A DNA stretch of 64,000 nt from Bdellovibrionales bacterium (GCA_019695175.1 JAIBAM010000002.1:178967-242966), one strand, 5' to 3'; shown: positions 1 to 9,785, counted from the stretch's first letter. The notes: generated by a model from the letters alone, not told the origin. Made by a program: numbers and translations.

Positions 1-493
1 GCCCCATTAGTAAGGGGTCGGCGAATTCACCTCTGACATTGTTAGCACCAAAATTATGTTTCCTAACATTGCTAAGATTACGACCCTCACTCGAAACCAG
101 TCGCAATACATGGGAAATCCCATCATTTTTAAGTGGTGGTTCCGGATAACCCACTTTAAACAATATAGAGTCCCCTGCTGCAAAAAATCGAAGGTCTTGG
201 GGTTTTTGAATCCTGATCCTTTCTTTTAAGCCCTCTAGGGCCTGATCAAAAGCATATTGATCAGGGTCCGAAAGCAAAAGTCTACAATTTCTACCCTCAA
301 AATTCATTACTTCATTCTTGCCCCATACGGGACTTAGAAAAGAAAGAAATAATATTAAATAAAATATATTTAATATGGCTAAAAACTTGTTTGAAGCTTC
401 GCTGATCCTCAGCAAAACTGAGAAAAAATTCTTAAAAATGGAAGTGGCGATAAAAGAGGGGTAGTGACACTCAAAAATTGATTGTTTCCTCAT
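1..493 (-). CDS. Partial hypothetical secreted or membrane-anchored protein
   Basis: An uninterrupted minus-strand frame runs from an ATG at 491-493 off the left edge of the window, giving about 164 codons with the C-terminus missing. Residues about 38-58 are strongly hydrophobic and end in SPVWG, which looks like a signal peptide or anchor; the long stretch before it suggests the true start may be further in. I do not recognise the family. No good ribosome binding site precedes the ATG. The gene diverges from the peptidase gene at 865. Confidence 0.6.
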   Translation of the reverse strand, partial: MRKQSIFECHYPSFIATSIFKNFFSVLLRISEASNKFLAILNIFYLILFLSFLSPVWGKNEVMNFEGRNCRLLLSDPDQYAFDQALEGLKERIRIQKPQDLRFFAAGDSILFKVGYPEPPLKNDGISHVLRLVSSEGRNLSNVRKHNFGANNVRGEFADPLLMG

Positions 494-864
494 GACTAAA
501 GAAAGATTTAAAATTTAATTATTTTGACTTTATTATTAAGGCAATAAAAATGCCAAGCTGTTCAAGCAAAAACTAAGTGCGCCTTACCACTTTTTATGCC
601 CTTATATATGAAAGTATTTCAGACGTTTTAAAGAAACTACAAAAAGTCGCTAAACCTCAGTAGATGATTCAAAAACTTTATTTTGATAGAAACAAAGTCA
701 TTGATTGCATCCTATTCCCTATAAATACGGATTAAATCTTGCAAAAAAAATGAATTTCCTTCAACCTTGGAGGCTCAATGAGTTACAAAAATCATTTTAG
801 GAAATGAGGCATCTAAACTTGCCTGTTCGGGAATGCCACGTCAAAGTCAGGTAGAAGGAGATCT
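494..864. other. Intergenic region between two divergent genes
   Basis: About 370 bases of AT-rich DNA with no convincing reading frame. It must hold the promoters of the leftward partial gene and of the peptidase gene. AT-rich hexamers occur around 702-725, but I see no promoter or structure strong enough to name. Confidence 0.4.
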
Positions 865-2904
865 ATGTCCACTCTTAAAAAAAACCAAACTCTCACAAAA
901 CACAATGACACTCGTATAGACCCCTACTTTTGGATGAGGGAACGCGATTCAAAGGAAGTATTAGACTTTTTAAAGAAAGAAAACCAGCACGTGGAAGTTA
1001 CTTTAAAATATACCCTTGATTTACAACAAAATTTATTTAATGAAATGCGTTCTCGAATCAAAGAAGAAGACACAACGGCACCGGTTCGCAATGGTGAATT
1101 CTACTATTACACTAAGTATCTGCAAGGGAAGGAGTACCCTATTTATGTCCGAAAGGGTCTTCACCCCAATGATTCCGAAAAAGTTATCTATGACGTAAAT
1201 GATTTATCCTTAGGTCATTCCTTCTTTAATTGCAGCGGACCCATGATGAGTCCAAACCATCAAATAGCCGCACTGGCCTGCGACTCCCAAGGGAGAAGGT
1301 TCTTCACCCTTCGATTCCTTGACCTTGAAACCGGCAAGTTTTTTCCTCAGGAAATAACCCAAACGACGGGAAACCTCGTGTGGTCCCCAGACAACAAAAC
1401 GGTGTTTTTTTCGAAGCAACACCCTGAAACATTAAGATCGTACCAAGTTTATCGCTTTCAACTGGAGTCAAACCCTTCTTCATCTTTTCAACAACCCGAA
1501 CTGGTGTATGAAGAGATGGATGAAACGTTCTCTGTTAACATCCATGGCAGTAAATTTGATCAATTTATTTTCATTGAATCCCAATCCAAGGTCACCAGTG
1601 AAGTGCGATTTATTCCCGCGTCTGAGCCCTTTTCCCATTGGAAAATCTTAGCTCCCCGAGAACGAAACCATGAATACTCTGTTCAAGATGGCGGAGATCA
1701 ATTCTACATTCTTTCCAATTGGAACGCACAAAATTTTCGTCTTTTTTCCGCTTCATTTACCAGTAATAAAAAACAAGATTGGGTGGAACAATTAGCTCAT
1801 GATCCAGATCTTTACCTGGAGGATTTTGACGTCTTTCAATCCTTCCTCACCCTAGAGGCTCGTAAAAATGGACTCACCCAAATTTTAGTTTTTGAACCAA
1901 AAACTAAAAAAGTTAACTTCACCCAATTTCCTGATGAATGTTACGTCACGGAATTACACAGTTTACCAGACCCGAAGAGTGACGTTTTTCGCTATTCTTA
2001 CCAAAGTCTGATCAACCCTCCTGCAGTGATTGACTGCCATTTCCAGAATGAAACTAAACAAATTGTGAAACAAAAAGAAGTTCCTGGGTACAACTCTCAA
2101 TTATACACCACCAAGAGATGGTGGGCCCCCGCTCAGGATGGAACTCTCATCCCTATGTCGATTTTATTCCAAAAAAATCGCCCCCCCCAACCAGGACCGC
2201 TCTTACTTTATGGCTACGGTTCTTATGGAATCAACTTGGAGCCTTGGTTCGATAGCAGTATTTTAAGTTTAGTAGATCGTGGTTTTATTTTTGTTCGAGC
2301 CCATATTCGTGGAGGCTCCGAAATGGGTCGTCATTGGTATGAGTCCGGAAAACTTCTTAATAAAAAAAATACCTTCACTGATTTTATCGACTGTGCTGAT
2401 TTTCTAATAAAAAAGGAACTGACTTCTCCACAACACCTCTATGCGATGGGTGGAAGTGCTGGTGGCCTGCTTATGGGGGCCGTCATGAATCTAAGGCCCG
2501 AATTATTTAACGGGGTGATTGCCGCCGTCCCCTTCGTTGATGTCGTTACCACGATGTTAGATGATACAATTCCTTTAACTACCTCAGAATATGATGAGTG
2601 GGGAAATCCTAATGACGAAACATTCTATAACTATATAAAGTCCTACTCTCCCTATGACAACATAGAGAATAAAGAGTACCCCCATCTCCTTGTCACCACA
2701 GGTTACCATGACTCCCAAGTGCAATATTGGGAACCAGCAAAATGGGTGGCCAAATTACGTGACCAACAAAAAAATAAAAATAAACTCTTATTGTTTAAAA
2801 CCGAAATGGAGGCCGGACACTCCGGTCCTTCGGGTCGATTTCAAAGACTCAAGGAAATTGCTTTGGAATATGCCTTTTGTTTAACCTTAGAGGGAATCTC
2901 ATAA
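865..2904 (+). CDS. ptrB: Oligopeptidase B (prolyl oligopeptidase family S9A)
   Basis: A 679-residue serine peptidase that cleaves short peptides after basic residues in the cytosol; there is no signal peptide. The first ~400 residues form the beta-propeller domain and the rest the alpha/beta-hydrolase domain. The catalytic triad can be placed: Ser531 in GGSAGG, Asp616 in the YHDSQVQYWEPAKW segment typical of oligopeptidase B rather than prolyl endopeptidase, and His652 in AGHSG. Length matches the family. The ATG at 865 has a strong GAAGGAG site just upstream. It stands alone, convergent with the thiamine transporter operon. Confidence 0.93.
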   Translation: MSTLKKNQTLTKHNDTRIDPYFWMRERDSKEVLDFLKKENQHVEVTLKYTLDLQQNLFNEMRSRIKEEDTTAPVRNGEFYYYTKYLQGKEYPIYVRKGLHPNDSEKVIYDVNDLSLGHSFFNCSGPMMSPNHQIAALACDSQGRRFFTLRFLDLETGKFFPQEITQTTGNLVWSPDNKTVFFSKQHPETLRSYQVYRFQLESNPSSSFQQPELVYEEMDETFSVNIHGSKFDQFIFIESQSKVTSEVRFIPASEPFSHWKILAPRERNHEYSVQDGGDQFYILSNWNAQNFRLFSASFTSNKKQDWVEQLAHDPDLYLEDFDVFQSFLTLEARKNGLTQILVFEPKTKKVNFTQFPDECYVTELHSLPDPKSDVFRYSYQSLINPPAVIDCHFQNETKQIVKQKEVPGYNSQLYTTKRWWAPAQDGTLIPMSILFQKNRPPQPGPLLLYGYGSYGINLEPWFDSSILSLVDRGFIFVRAHIRGGSEMGRHWYESGKLLNKKNTFTDFIDCADFLIKKELTSPQHLYAMGGSAGGLLMGAVMNLRPELFNGVIAAVPFVDVVTTMLDDTIPLTTSEYDEWGNPNDETFYNYIKSYSPYDNIENKEYPHLLVTTGYHDSQVQYWEPAKWVAKLRDQQKNKNKLLLFKTEMEAGHSGPSGRFQRLKEIALEYAFCLTLEGIS

Positions 2905-2955
2905 CCTTATTCAAAGATCAGAAGATGGGAGGACCTAATTTTAAATAAAAACTAT

Positions 2956-3591
2956 TTATTTTATTAATTCGCCCTTCTCTATTCTTACCACATGATCAGC
3001 AAGAATGCTTAAGTCGGCCTCATCGTGGGTGATTAACAACGTTGGAATTTGATGCCTTTGAATCACATTTTTTATCATAAATCGAGCCTCACCCCTTAAG
3101 CCCTGATCGAGACTGGAAAAAGGTTCGTCTAAAAATAAAAACTGTGGTTCACCTATAAGCGCTCGGGCAATAGCCACTCTCTGACGTTCTCCACCTGAAA
3201 GCAGCCCAACCCTTCTCTTTAACAAAGATTCGATTTGCAACTGTTGGGACAGAACTTTTAATTTTTCCAAGATCACTTCTGATTTCAATTTTCTAGCCTG
3301 ACCTGCAAATTGAATATTTTCCTCGGCAGTTAAGTGCGGAAAAAGTTCCAATGATTGAAAAACAACACCCAATTTTCTTTTTGCCACGGGAAGTTGGGCC
3401 AAATCCTGCCCCTTCAAGGTCCACCGAAGAGTTTTGCAAGAGTCCAATCCGATGAGATTACGAAAAACCGAAGTTTTTCCAGAACCGGATGGCCCCCAAA
3501 GCGCCGTGACTCCCTGATCAGAAATTTCCCAACGGAGAATATTTAATTTGAAGTCGCCATAGTTATGAAAAAGATTTTCCACTAAGGACAT
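2956..3591 (-). CDS. thiQ: ABC transporter ATPase, probable thiamine importer ThiQ
   Basis: ATP-binding subunit of an importer, 211 residues. Walker A GPSGSGKT is at 33-40, the ABC signature LSGGERQR at 131-138, Walker B FLFLDEP at 151-157 and the switch His at 189. The short length without an added C-terminal regulatory domain fits ThiQ better than PotA or FbpC. Its start overlaps the end of the permease gene by 29 bases, so translation is probably coupled. The thiamine assignment comes mainly from the binding protein two genes upstream. Confidence 0.8.
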   Translation of the reverse strand: MSLVENLFHNYGDFKLNILRWEISDQGVTALWGPSGSGKTSVFRNLIGLDSCKTLRWTLKGQDLAQLPVAKRKLGVVFQSLELFPHLTAEENIQFAGQARKLKSEVILEKLKVLSQQLQIESLLKRRVGLLSGGERQRVAIARALIGEPQFLFLDEPFSSLDQGLRGEARFMIKNVIQRHQIPTLLITHDEADLSILADHVVRIEKGELIK

Positions 3592-5044
3592 AACCCACTC
3601 CTAGCCACAAAAAATAAAAAAACAATCCCATGATTAGCAAAGGCCATAACAAAAGGGTGGCCAGCTCTATTCGATAGGAATTCATAAAATGACTTAACAA
3701 CTGAGTGTATGAGTATGTTTTATCCAATAACATGTTGGAAAGAGCATAATCACCACTAGCCCACAAACTGGATACTCCTGCCACCTGTCCCAACTCCACA
3801 GCCATCTGAGGAAAGACAATCCTTTTCCAAATCATTGACCATGAGGCCCCCATTGTTTGGGAAATTTCAATTTGATAGACTAAAGAATGAAATTTTTGAT
3901 CCACCATCCAACGATAGAGAACAGGTGTCATAATCAACGTAAAGGCCACAATTAATTTTAGTAAACCCATCCAATGTTGAGATCCTTCGAATACAAGCAA
4001 GGCGACCCCAATCATCACTCCACTGGGAGCGGAAAACCCTAGCAAAAATTTTCTAAAACCAGAAAGAGGAAGTGCCATAAGGATGAGACACTGCAACCCC
4101 ACCACAAATACCCCAGTAAAAAAAACAATAAGAAAACTCCAAAACAGACCCTTTATAAGCATATCTCCCAGTTGCGGCCATTGCTGGAGTTGGGACCAAC
4201 TTGTTTTTCCCACCCCCAACAAACCCATTAAAACAATGGCGGTATTTAGAAAAACAAAAAAAAGTCCCGGTCGCCAACTTAAATATTTTTGATTGAAATG
4301 ATGAGATATATTTTTTTTTATAGGGTGACGAATAAAGAGTGATACCACTATTAAAAAAACAATCTCGATCAAGAGCAGCGCCAAGGCCTGGTCAAGATCT
4401 TTTCCCAAATGAAATTGTTGATAGATAAAGACTTCAAGTGAACTTGATTTTACTCCGCCAACAACCAAAGGAATGGTGAAGCTGGTAAAACTCATAGCAA
4501 AAATAACCAAAGCAAGGGTTCCCGTTGGACCTTTAATTTGTGACCAACCGGCACGTCGAAAAAAAAACCAACGACTGGCCCCCTCTATCCATGCCAACTC
4601 CAGCTGCCCACACCATTGTGATTGAATGATTTGAACTAACGATATCGCACAAAGACCACTCATCATTATTACATGAAGTAAAACCACTCCCATCATTCCA
4701 AAAGGAAACAAAAAGAGATTTTGACAAAAATTAAGCACACCAATCAGCACAAAAAACGAAGGAATCCAGACTGGAATCAAAATCCAATTCTCAAAAAAAA
4801 ATTTAAGCCATGATTTTTTTAACGAAAACAAACCTAGAGCCATAACAAAGCCCATAAACAAACTTAGAAAAGTGCTCAAAGAGGCTTGTAGGAGAATATG
4901 GTTTAGCGAGGAAAAAACTCTTTTTCCATCAGAAAAATGTGGAACTCCCAAAGAAAAAAATAATAAAAAAAGAGGAAGCAGTAAGTAAAAGGAAATCAGA
5001 AGAGACAAAACCCGACGAAAGGAAGGTCGAAATTTTAAAATCAT
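3563..5044 (-). CDS. thiP: Double-length ABC permease, probable thiamine importer ThiP
   Basis: Inner-membrane permease with about 12 hydrophobic segments formed by two fused permease halves, as in ThiP and FbpB. EAA-loop-like stretches occur in both halves (for example EGASRWFFFRRAGWSQIKG and SQTMGASWSMIWKRIVFPQ). I choose the ATG at 5042-5044 because it overlaps the binding-protein stop as ATGA; a start 18 bases upstream (5062) is also open. It works with the genes on either side. Confidence 0.8.
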   Translation of the reverse strand: MILKFRPSFRRVLSLLISFYLLLPLFLLFFSLGVPHFSDGKRVFSSLNHILLQASLSTFLSLFMGFVMALGLFSLKKSWLKFFFENWILIPVWIPSFFVLIGVLNFCQNLFLFPFGMMGVVLLHVIMMSGLCAISLVQIIQSQWCGQLELAWIEGASRWFFFRRAGWSQIKGPTGTLALVIFAMSFTSFTIPLVVGGVKSSSLEVFIYQQFHLGKDLDQALALLLIEIVFLIVVSLFIRHPIKKNISHHFNQKYLSWRPGLFFVFLNTAIVLMGLLGVGKTSWSQLQQWPQLGDMLIKGLFWSFLIVFFTGVFVVGLQCLILMALPLSGFRKFLLGFSAPSGVMIGVALLVFEGSQHWMGLLKLIVAFTLIMTPVLYRWMVDQKFHSLVYQIEISQTMGASWSMIWKRIVFPQMAVELGQVAGVSSLWASGDYALSNMLLDKTYSYTQLLSHFMNSYRIELATLLLWPLLIMGLFFYFLWLGVGYVLSGKSFS

Positions 5045-6084
5045 TGCATTGCTTTTAACCACATTTCTTCTAAGACTGATTTTTTTTGATTAAAATCATC
5101 TTCCTTTGCACCCATTAACAACGGCATTTTTGGCAACTGGGAAAAAGCTTTGTCCGTTTGAATCAGTTCCGGCCTTACCGGGAACATAAAATTTTTATTC
5201 ATGACTAATTTCTGTGATTCTATTGATAATAAAAATTTTAAAAATCTTTCCGCCAAATCACACTGATCGCAATTCTTTGGAATACCCACATACTCCATTT
5301 GTACAGGATGGCCTTGTTTAAAAACTACGGCATCGTAGCTCATATTTTTTTCCACGGTCCAATGATAAACCAAGGAAGTGACATAGGAAAAAGTCATTTT
5401 AGCTTGTCCCCGTTGAAATAAGCCGTAGGCCATAGACCAAGAAGGAGAAATAGAATGAACATTCTGTTTAATTTGAGCTAAAAAATCAGCGATTTTTTTT
5501 TCGCCAACCCATGAGTACAAAGCAAACAAAAATTGTAACCCCGGGGAACTGCTTCTTGGATCTTGTAAGGATATTGAGTTCAAAAAACGAGGATGAAGTA
5601 AAGATTTAATATCTTGAGGGGGCTCAACTTCATCCTTACGATAAATCAGAGCTAAAGGCGCCCAGTCATAGGGGACAAAAAACTCTTTCACAAATCCTTG
5701 AATTTGCGAATCCCAAAAACCTTTTTTAAAATTCAGTTTTTTCCACCCCAGAATCGACTGAGCTTGGGGCAAAAGCATTTGGTCTAAACCCACAACGATA
5801 TCGACTCTAAAGTTTTTTTGGCGTAATTTTTCCATCATCATTCCGCTGTCGGAAACGGAACTTAGATCCACCTGACATTGGCAAACTTTTTCAAAATTTT
5901 TGATCAGTTCAGGACCGACTCCTGTGACGCCCGCAAAAGATTCATAGGACAATACACGCAATGTAGGTAAAAGAATTTGAACTCGTGGAATGGATTTGCC
6001 TAAGTAAACCCAGCGAAAAAAACCTGCTCCAAATACTAAAACGGTGATAAAAGATAAGCTCAACCAGAGTCGCGAGGTTACCAC
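5041..6084 (-). CDS. thiB: Periplasmic thiamine-binding protein (ThiB/TbpA family)
   Basis: A 347-residue solute-binding protein with one N-terminal hydrophobic segment. Landmarks of the ThiB family are in order: LSYESFAG near the mature N-terminus, DIVVGLDQ, YDWAPLALIY, SLQDPRSSSPGLQFL, the tryptophan motif SWSMAYGLFQRGQAKMTFSY and a C-terminal FMFPV. These match thiamine binders more closely than iron binders. The anchor is not followed by a lipobox, so the protein may stay membrane-tethered. It overlaps the upstream doxX stop by 7 bases and the downstream permease start by 4. I looked for a TPP riboswitch ahead of the operon and saw none. Confidence 0.8.
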   Translation of the reverse strand: MVTSRLWLSLSFITVLVFGAGFFRWVYLGKSIPRVQILLPTLRVLSYESFAGVTGVGPELIKNFEKVCQCQVDLSSVSDSGMMMEKLRQKNFRVDIVVGLDQMLLPQAQSILGWKKLNFKKGFWDSQIQGFVKEFFVPYDWAPLALIYRKDEVEPPQDIKSLLHPRFLNSISLQDPRSSSPGLQFLFALYSWVGEKKIADFLAQIKQNVHSISPSWSMAYGLFQRGQAKMTFSYVTSLVYHWTVEKNMSYDAVVFKQGHPVQMEYVGIPKNCDQCDLAERFLKFLLSIESQKLVMNKNFMFPVRPELIQTDKAFSQLPKMPLLMGAKEDDFNQKKSVLEEMWLKAMQ

Positions 6085-6560
6085 AGCAGACCACGTTGAC
6101 GCTTAAAAAAGAAATAATCTATACCTAGACATCTCCCCGCACCTAACCATCCTAAAACAAAAAACACCACTATTTGAAGTTGATAAAAATCGCTCACTTC
6201 ATGGGAAGTCATGTTCAAATAACACCAAGCCACAACCATACCCAACACCGCAAAAGGTCTAACTAAAAACCCGAAGATAAAACTTAAACCAATCAAAAAC
6301 TCAAAATACATGAGGGTGTAAGAAAAAATTTGCCAATGGGGAATCAATAAGGAGTCTGCCATTTGGCGATACCAATCCGGAGCCATTGAGCTGGGCAAGA
6401 ATTCGGACAAAGCCGCCGCAAGCTTTGGTTGCAACAAAAAATCGCCCTGATACTTTGTCACAGCTTGAGTGAAGAACCACCCTCCCAAGCTCATGCGGAG
6501 CACGACTACGGGGAAAAGATGACCCACATACTTAAAGCTCTCAAAAAATGAAAAAATCAT
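6078..6560 (-). CDS. DoxX family membrane protein
   Basis: An integral membrane protein of about 160 residues with four hydrophobic segments and the DoxX-like pattern LRMSLGGWFFTQAVTKYQG early and FEFLIGLSFIFGFLVRP in the middle. DoxX-type proteins relate to small subunits of quinone oxidoreductases; the role here is unknown. I use the ATG at 6558-6560, which has a GAGGGA stretch upstream; a TTG at 6581 is in frame but lacks a binding site. The gene sits between nth and thiB in one operon. Confidence 0.7.
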   Translation of the reverse strand: MIFSFFESFKYVGHLFPVVVLRMSLGGWFFTQAVTKYQGDFLLQPKLAAALSEFLPSSMAPDWYRQMADSLLIPHWQIFSYTLMYFEFLIGLSFIFGFLVRPFAVLGMVVAWCYLNMTSHEVSDFYQLQIVVFFVLGWLGAGRCLGIDYFFFKRQRGLLW

Positions 6561-6594
6561 TGTCCCGAGATAATCCCTCAAGAGAGCTGCACTG

Positions 6595-7224
6595 TCACTT
6601 CCTATTTTGAGGGCATATTTTTTTCAAAAAGCAACTCCCACAACTAGGGTTCCTGGCTCTACAAACATTTCTTCCATGAGTGATGAACCAATGAGAGACT
6701 ATAATCCATTTACTTTTTGGGATTAATTTTACCAATTCCCGTTCTATAACTTCGGGATTCTCTGAAGTCACCAGACCCAGTCGGTGCGAAACCCGTCGCA
6801 CATGGGTGTCAACTACGATTCCTGAGGCTATCCCAAAAGCATTTCCCATAACCACATGTGCGGTTTTTCTCCCCACCCCCGGCAGTTCTATTAAATATTC
6901 GAAATCAGGGGGAACTTTACCATTTTTCTCTTTAACTAATTTTCGTGCCATAGCTAAAATATTTTTAGCTTTATTATGAAAGAACCCGGTGGAGCGAATA
7001 AGGGTCTCCAAATCTTCCAACTGCGCCTTTGCTATCAGAAAAAGGTCCGGATACTTGGGAAAAAGTTGAGCTGTGACCTGATTCACTCTTTTATCAGTAC
7101 ACTGAGCACTTAAAATCGTTGCTATCAATAATTCTTCGCCATTGGAAAAATTCAACTCGCAATGGGCCTCCGGATAGTGCTTTTCCATTTCTCGCAAAAT
7201 TATTTTGATATGGCCTGTACCCAT
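6595..7224 (-). CDS. nth: Endonuclease III, DNA glycosylase/AP lyase
   Basis: Base-excision repair enzyme for oxidised pyrimidines, 209 residues, full length. The helix-hairpin-helix LPGVGRKTAH carries the catalytic Lys120, and Asp139 lies in VDTHV. A [4Fe-4S] cluster is built by Cys188, Cys195, Cys198 and Cys204 with the exact C-x6-C-x2-C-x5-C spacing. It is the first gene of the nth-doxX-thiBPQ operon, an unusual partnership that is probably just co-transcription. The start codon lacks a clear ribosome binding site. Confidence 0.95.
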   Translation of the reverse strand: MGTGHIKIILREMEKHYPEAHCELNFSNGEELLIATILSAQCTDKRVNQVTAQLFPKYPDLFLIAKAQLEDLETLIRSTGFFHNKAKNILAMARKLVKEKNGKVPPDFEYLIELPGVGRKTAHVVMGNAFGIASGIVVDTHVRRVSHRLGLVTSENPEVIERELVKLIPKSKWIIVSHWFITHGRNVCRARNPSCGSCFLKKICPQNRK

Positions 7225-7557
7225 AGTTCACGTATTTCCCATAAGAACATGACCCTACAATCCAGTGAAATCCCAAGTCACCCGATTTCTTTCCATTGAA
7301 CTTAAGATTTAACCTCCTCAGATTTAATCACTTCAGATTTAATCACTTCAGATTTAATCACTTAAAATTGAATCGATATTGAAGTTCTTTAAATCTGAGC
7401 GCCCGCCCCACCCCCCAGCCCTCTGTCTTGAAAAAGGCCTGTCACCGCAAACTCATAATTATCTCTAAGGCATTTAAATTTACAATGATAACTGAAGCTG
7501 TTTACTGAATGAATCACTCTTCAAGGGACAGTTGAATGGAATGAAGGAGACACATCC
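7225..7557. other. Divergent intergenic region with tandem repeats
   Basis: About 330 bases separating nth from the GNAT gene. It contains three exact 15-bp tandem copies at 7319-7363 and a C-rich stretch near 7403-7420. No coding frame or clear promoter is visible; a GAAGGAG ribosome binding site for the GNAT gene lies at its right end. Confidence 0.5.
7319..7363. repeat. Three exact tandem copies of a 15-bp unit
   Basis: The unit CAGATTTAATCACTT is repeated three times without a mismatch at 7319-7333, 7334-7348 and 7349-7363. A degenerate copy may lie just to the left (AGATTTAACCTCC). It is in non-coding DNA. A further 15-bp tandem repeat of different sequence occurs at the other side of the GNAT gene. 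Confidence 0.9.
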
Positions 7558-8652
7558 ATGGATGGACCACGTGCACCTCACGCTGTTGAATTCCCAGAGG
7601 TTTTAAATTTTTTCAACCGGCAACTACGCCCAGAATCCCAATGGACGGTGGATGAAGAGTATCCGTTAGTTCTTTCACCACAAAAACTATCCAACGTTCG
7701 CATCATTAAACAAAATGGACAGTATCTTTCTGGTGCTGTTATCAAGTGTTTTCCAGTGAAAACAGTGGCTGGATTATTTAAAGTGGCTGGACTTGGCAAT
7801 GTTGTGACTGACCCAGCCCACCGCGAACAGGGACTCAGTCGATCGGTTATAAATGATTTACTCGAAACAGCCCAGTTTGCGGCCTGTGACTTTGCTATTC
7901 TTTGGAGTGATCTTCACGATTTTTATCGTAAATTGGGATTTGAGTTAGCAGGAACTGAAGTGTGTCTCCGCTTAGAAAATGAGTGGGAATCACCTAGTAA
8001 TTTAAAATTCATTGAAAGCTCTCATGTCTCTCCTGAAGCCATAAATCGAATCTACAATCAACACACCTGCGGGGCCATCCGTACGGCAGAGGACATTCGA
8101 AAATCTCTTAAAATTCCCAACGCCAAGGTTTACACCGCCTGGGATCAAAACAGCAATCTTCAAGCTTACGCCATTGAAGGAAAAGGAGCTGACCTGAATG
8201 CTTGCATCCACGAATGGGGTGGGGCTGTAAGTCGGCTTATCCCCCTCCTTGCCTTTATTCGTAAATCTCAGCAAAGGCCTCTAACTCTTTTAGCACCAAA
8301 AAGCGCTCAGAATTTAAAACGCCAGTTAGAAGAACAAGCCCACTGTAATGTTCATGAAGGGGTCTTGGGAATGATCAAAATTCTCAACTACAATATCTTT
8401 TATAGCAAAATAAGGCGTTACGCCCGAAGCCTCGGTTTTGATAATTTTGTCCTGGAGCACCAAAATAACATTTCTTACTTTGGCATCGAAGGCCAAGCAC
8501 TTTTTAAAACCGATCAGCCGTCCGACATGGTTCGCCTGATCTTTGGTCCACAGAACGCTCAGGAATTACATTCATTTGATTCCAAGTCTTCAGAGTGTCT
8601 CCAATCCATTTTTCCCATCCCATTTTGGCTTTGGGGTTGGGATTCTGTCTAA
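7558..8652 (+). CDS. GNAT family N-acetyltransferase
   Basis: A 364-residue cytosolic protein. Residues about 75-135 carry a GNAT fold: the acetyl-CoA loop region GNVVTDPAHREQGLSRSVI and the closing YRKLGFELAG strand. The remaining ~220 residues may hold a second, degenerate GNAT-like half, but I do not recognise it. The substrate cannot be told from sequence. Start ATG at 7558 has a GAAGGAG site upstream. It is followed by a lipoprotein gene with almost no gap. Confidence 0.75.
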   Translation: MDGPRAPHAVEFPEVLNFFNRQLRPESQWTVDEEYPLVLSPQKLSNVRIIKQNGQYLSGAVIKCFPVKTVAGLFKVAGLGNVVTDPAHREQGLSRSVINDLLETAQFAACDFAILWSDLHDFYRKLGFELAGTEVCLRLENEWESPSNLKFIESSHVSPEAINRIYNQHTCGAIRTAEDIRKSLKIPNAKVYTAWDQNSNLQAYAIEGKGADLNACIHEWGGAVSRLIPLLAFIRKSQQRPLTLLAPKSAQNLKRQLEEQAHCNVHEGVLGMIKILNYNIFYSKIRRYARSLGFDNFVLEHQNNISYFGIEGQALFKTDQPSDMVRLIFGPQNAQELHSFDSKSSECLQSIFPIPFWLWGWDSV

Positions 8653-8664
8653 TTGAGAGGAAAG

Positions 8665-9687
8665 GTGACAAAAAAAAATTCGTGGCATCACTTAGATTTA
8701 TTTAATTTGAATGATTTATTTAAATTGAATTTATTTAAATTGAATTCATATAAATTCAATATATTTAAAGATGATATATATTTAAATGGAATCTCTCTTC
8801 AGCACGTCGTGATTCACGGAATTTTAGCCTTGCTCATTCCCTTTTTTCTTATTTTTTTGACTGGATGCGTTAAACCTGCTGCATTTTCCAAGACAGATCT
8901 GGGTAAAGAATCCAGCAAAGAAGAAGTGGAATTTGCTTTAGCTAAAGCATTTTATGGGGTCAGTCCTTGGAGAAGTCAGGTCAAACAACAGGTCGTCTAT
9001 GACTTTAATGTAAGAGTTGAATCCCAAGAAAATGTGAATTTTATATCTCGCCTCACCCAAACCCTCCTTAAAGTGGAAAATTCACCTGACAATAGCCTTA
9101 CCCTAGTCACAGAAAATTTTAGTCAAAATAAAGAAGATTTAGAATCCTGCAGTGGGGAACGCACAGAATCGTCAAATAAATTTCCCGGAACTAATCTCAA
9201 TTTGACTTCTTTAACCCTAGATTTGCACCCAATTCTATTACCCCCACCAGAAGTGAATCACTGGGTGTATGCGCATAAAAAAAGCACATCAAAATGGTTT
9301 CAACTTCAGAAAGACCTATTTACACCCCAAGAAAATCGCCAACCCCAGCGCATCACCTATCACAATCTCCAATTTGAAAAAAAACAATTTGACCCTCCAT
9401 TGACGGTACAACAACGCCCCGATTGCGCTGGGATATTGAATTGCAAACTCAACGGTTCCAATACTTCCTTTAACCAAGTATTGTGGTATTCAGATGATGA
9501 ATATGAGGTGAATCAATGGTTTCTTACGGTAAGTCCTGAGGCCCCCTATCTTTCCCATATTTTGGAAAGATGCTTAAGTTCCTTTATGAAATTGAGTGGG
9601 CGACGCTACTACGTTCGACAGTGCCAATTTGCAAGAGATTTCACCTACTCAGGAGCCGAAAAGCCCTGCGCCGAAAAGAACCATTGA
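8665..9687 (+). CDS. Putative lipoprotein with a low-complexity N-terminus
   Basis: The frame is open from a TTG at 8653, immediately after the GNAT stop; a GTG at 8665 with AGAGGA just ahead is the better start. The first ~50 residues are an odd run rich in Asn, Leu, Phe and Lys encoded by AT-rich repeats. Then a hydrophobic stretch ends in a lipobox-like LTGC, so the mature protein probably begins at that Cys; an internal GTG just before the hydrophobic stretch would give a normal lipoprotein signal. The rest, with several cysteines, is unknown. Likely periplasmic side, membrane anchored. Confidence 0.55.
   Translation: MTKKNSWHHLDLFNLNDLFKLNLFKLNSYKFNIFKDDIYLNGISLQHVVIHGILALLIPFFLIFLTGCVKPAAFSKTDLGKESSKEEVEFALAKAFYGVSPWRSQVKQQVVYDFNVRVESQENVNFISRLTQTLLKVENSPDNSLTLVTENFSQNKEDLESCSGERTESSNKFPGTNLNLTSLTLDLHPILLPPPEVNHWVYAHKKSTSKWFQLQKDLFTPQENRQPQRITYHNLQFEKKQFDPPLTVQQRPDCAGILNCKLNGSNTSFNQVLWYSDDEYEVNQWFLTVSPEAPYLSHILERCLSSFMKLSGRRYYVRQCQFARDFTYSGAEKPCAEKNH
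8716..8745. repeat. Two tandem copies of an AT-rich 15-bp unit
   Basis: TTATTTAAATTGAAT occurs twice back to back (8716-8730, 8731-8745), with a diverged copy to the left. The repeat length is a multiple of three, so the frame of the lipoprotein gene is kept and five-residue units are encoded. Confidence 0.8.
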
Positions 9688-9785
9688 CCCCAAAGCACAA
9701 GGCTTTTATAGCCTTAGAGTCACCGTCTTTAAAAAACCAAAAACTACAACAATAAATCTAAACCCTCAACAACGGTTAAAAAAAT

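Noticed and set aside
7225..7557. TPP riboswitch for the thiamine transporter operon
   Set aside because: The conserved CTGAGA and ACCTGA boxes of the THI element are not present upstream of nth or between nth, doxX and thiB.
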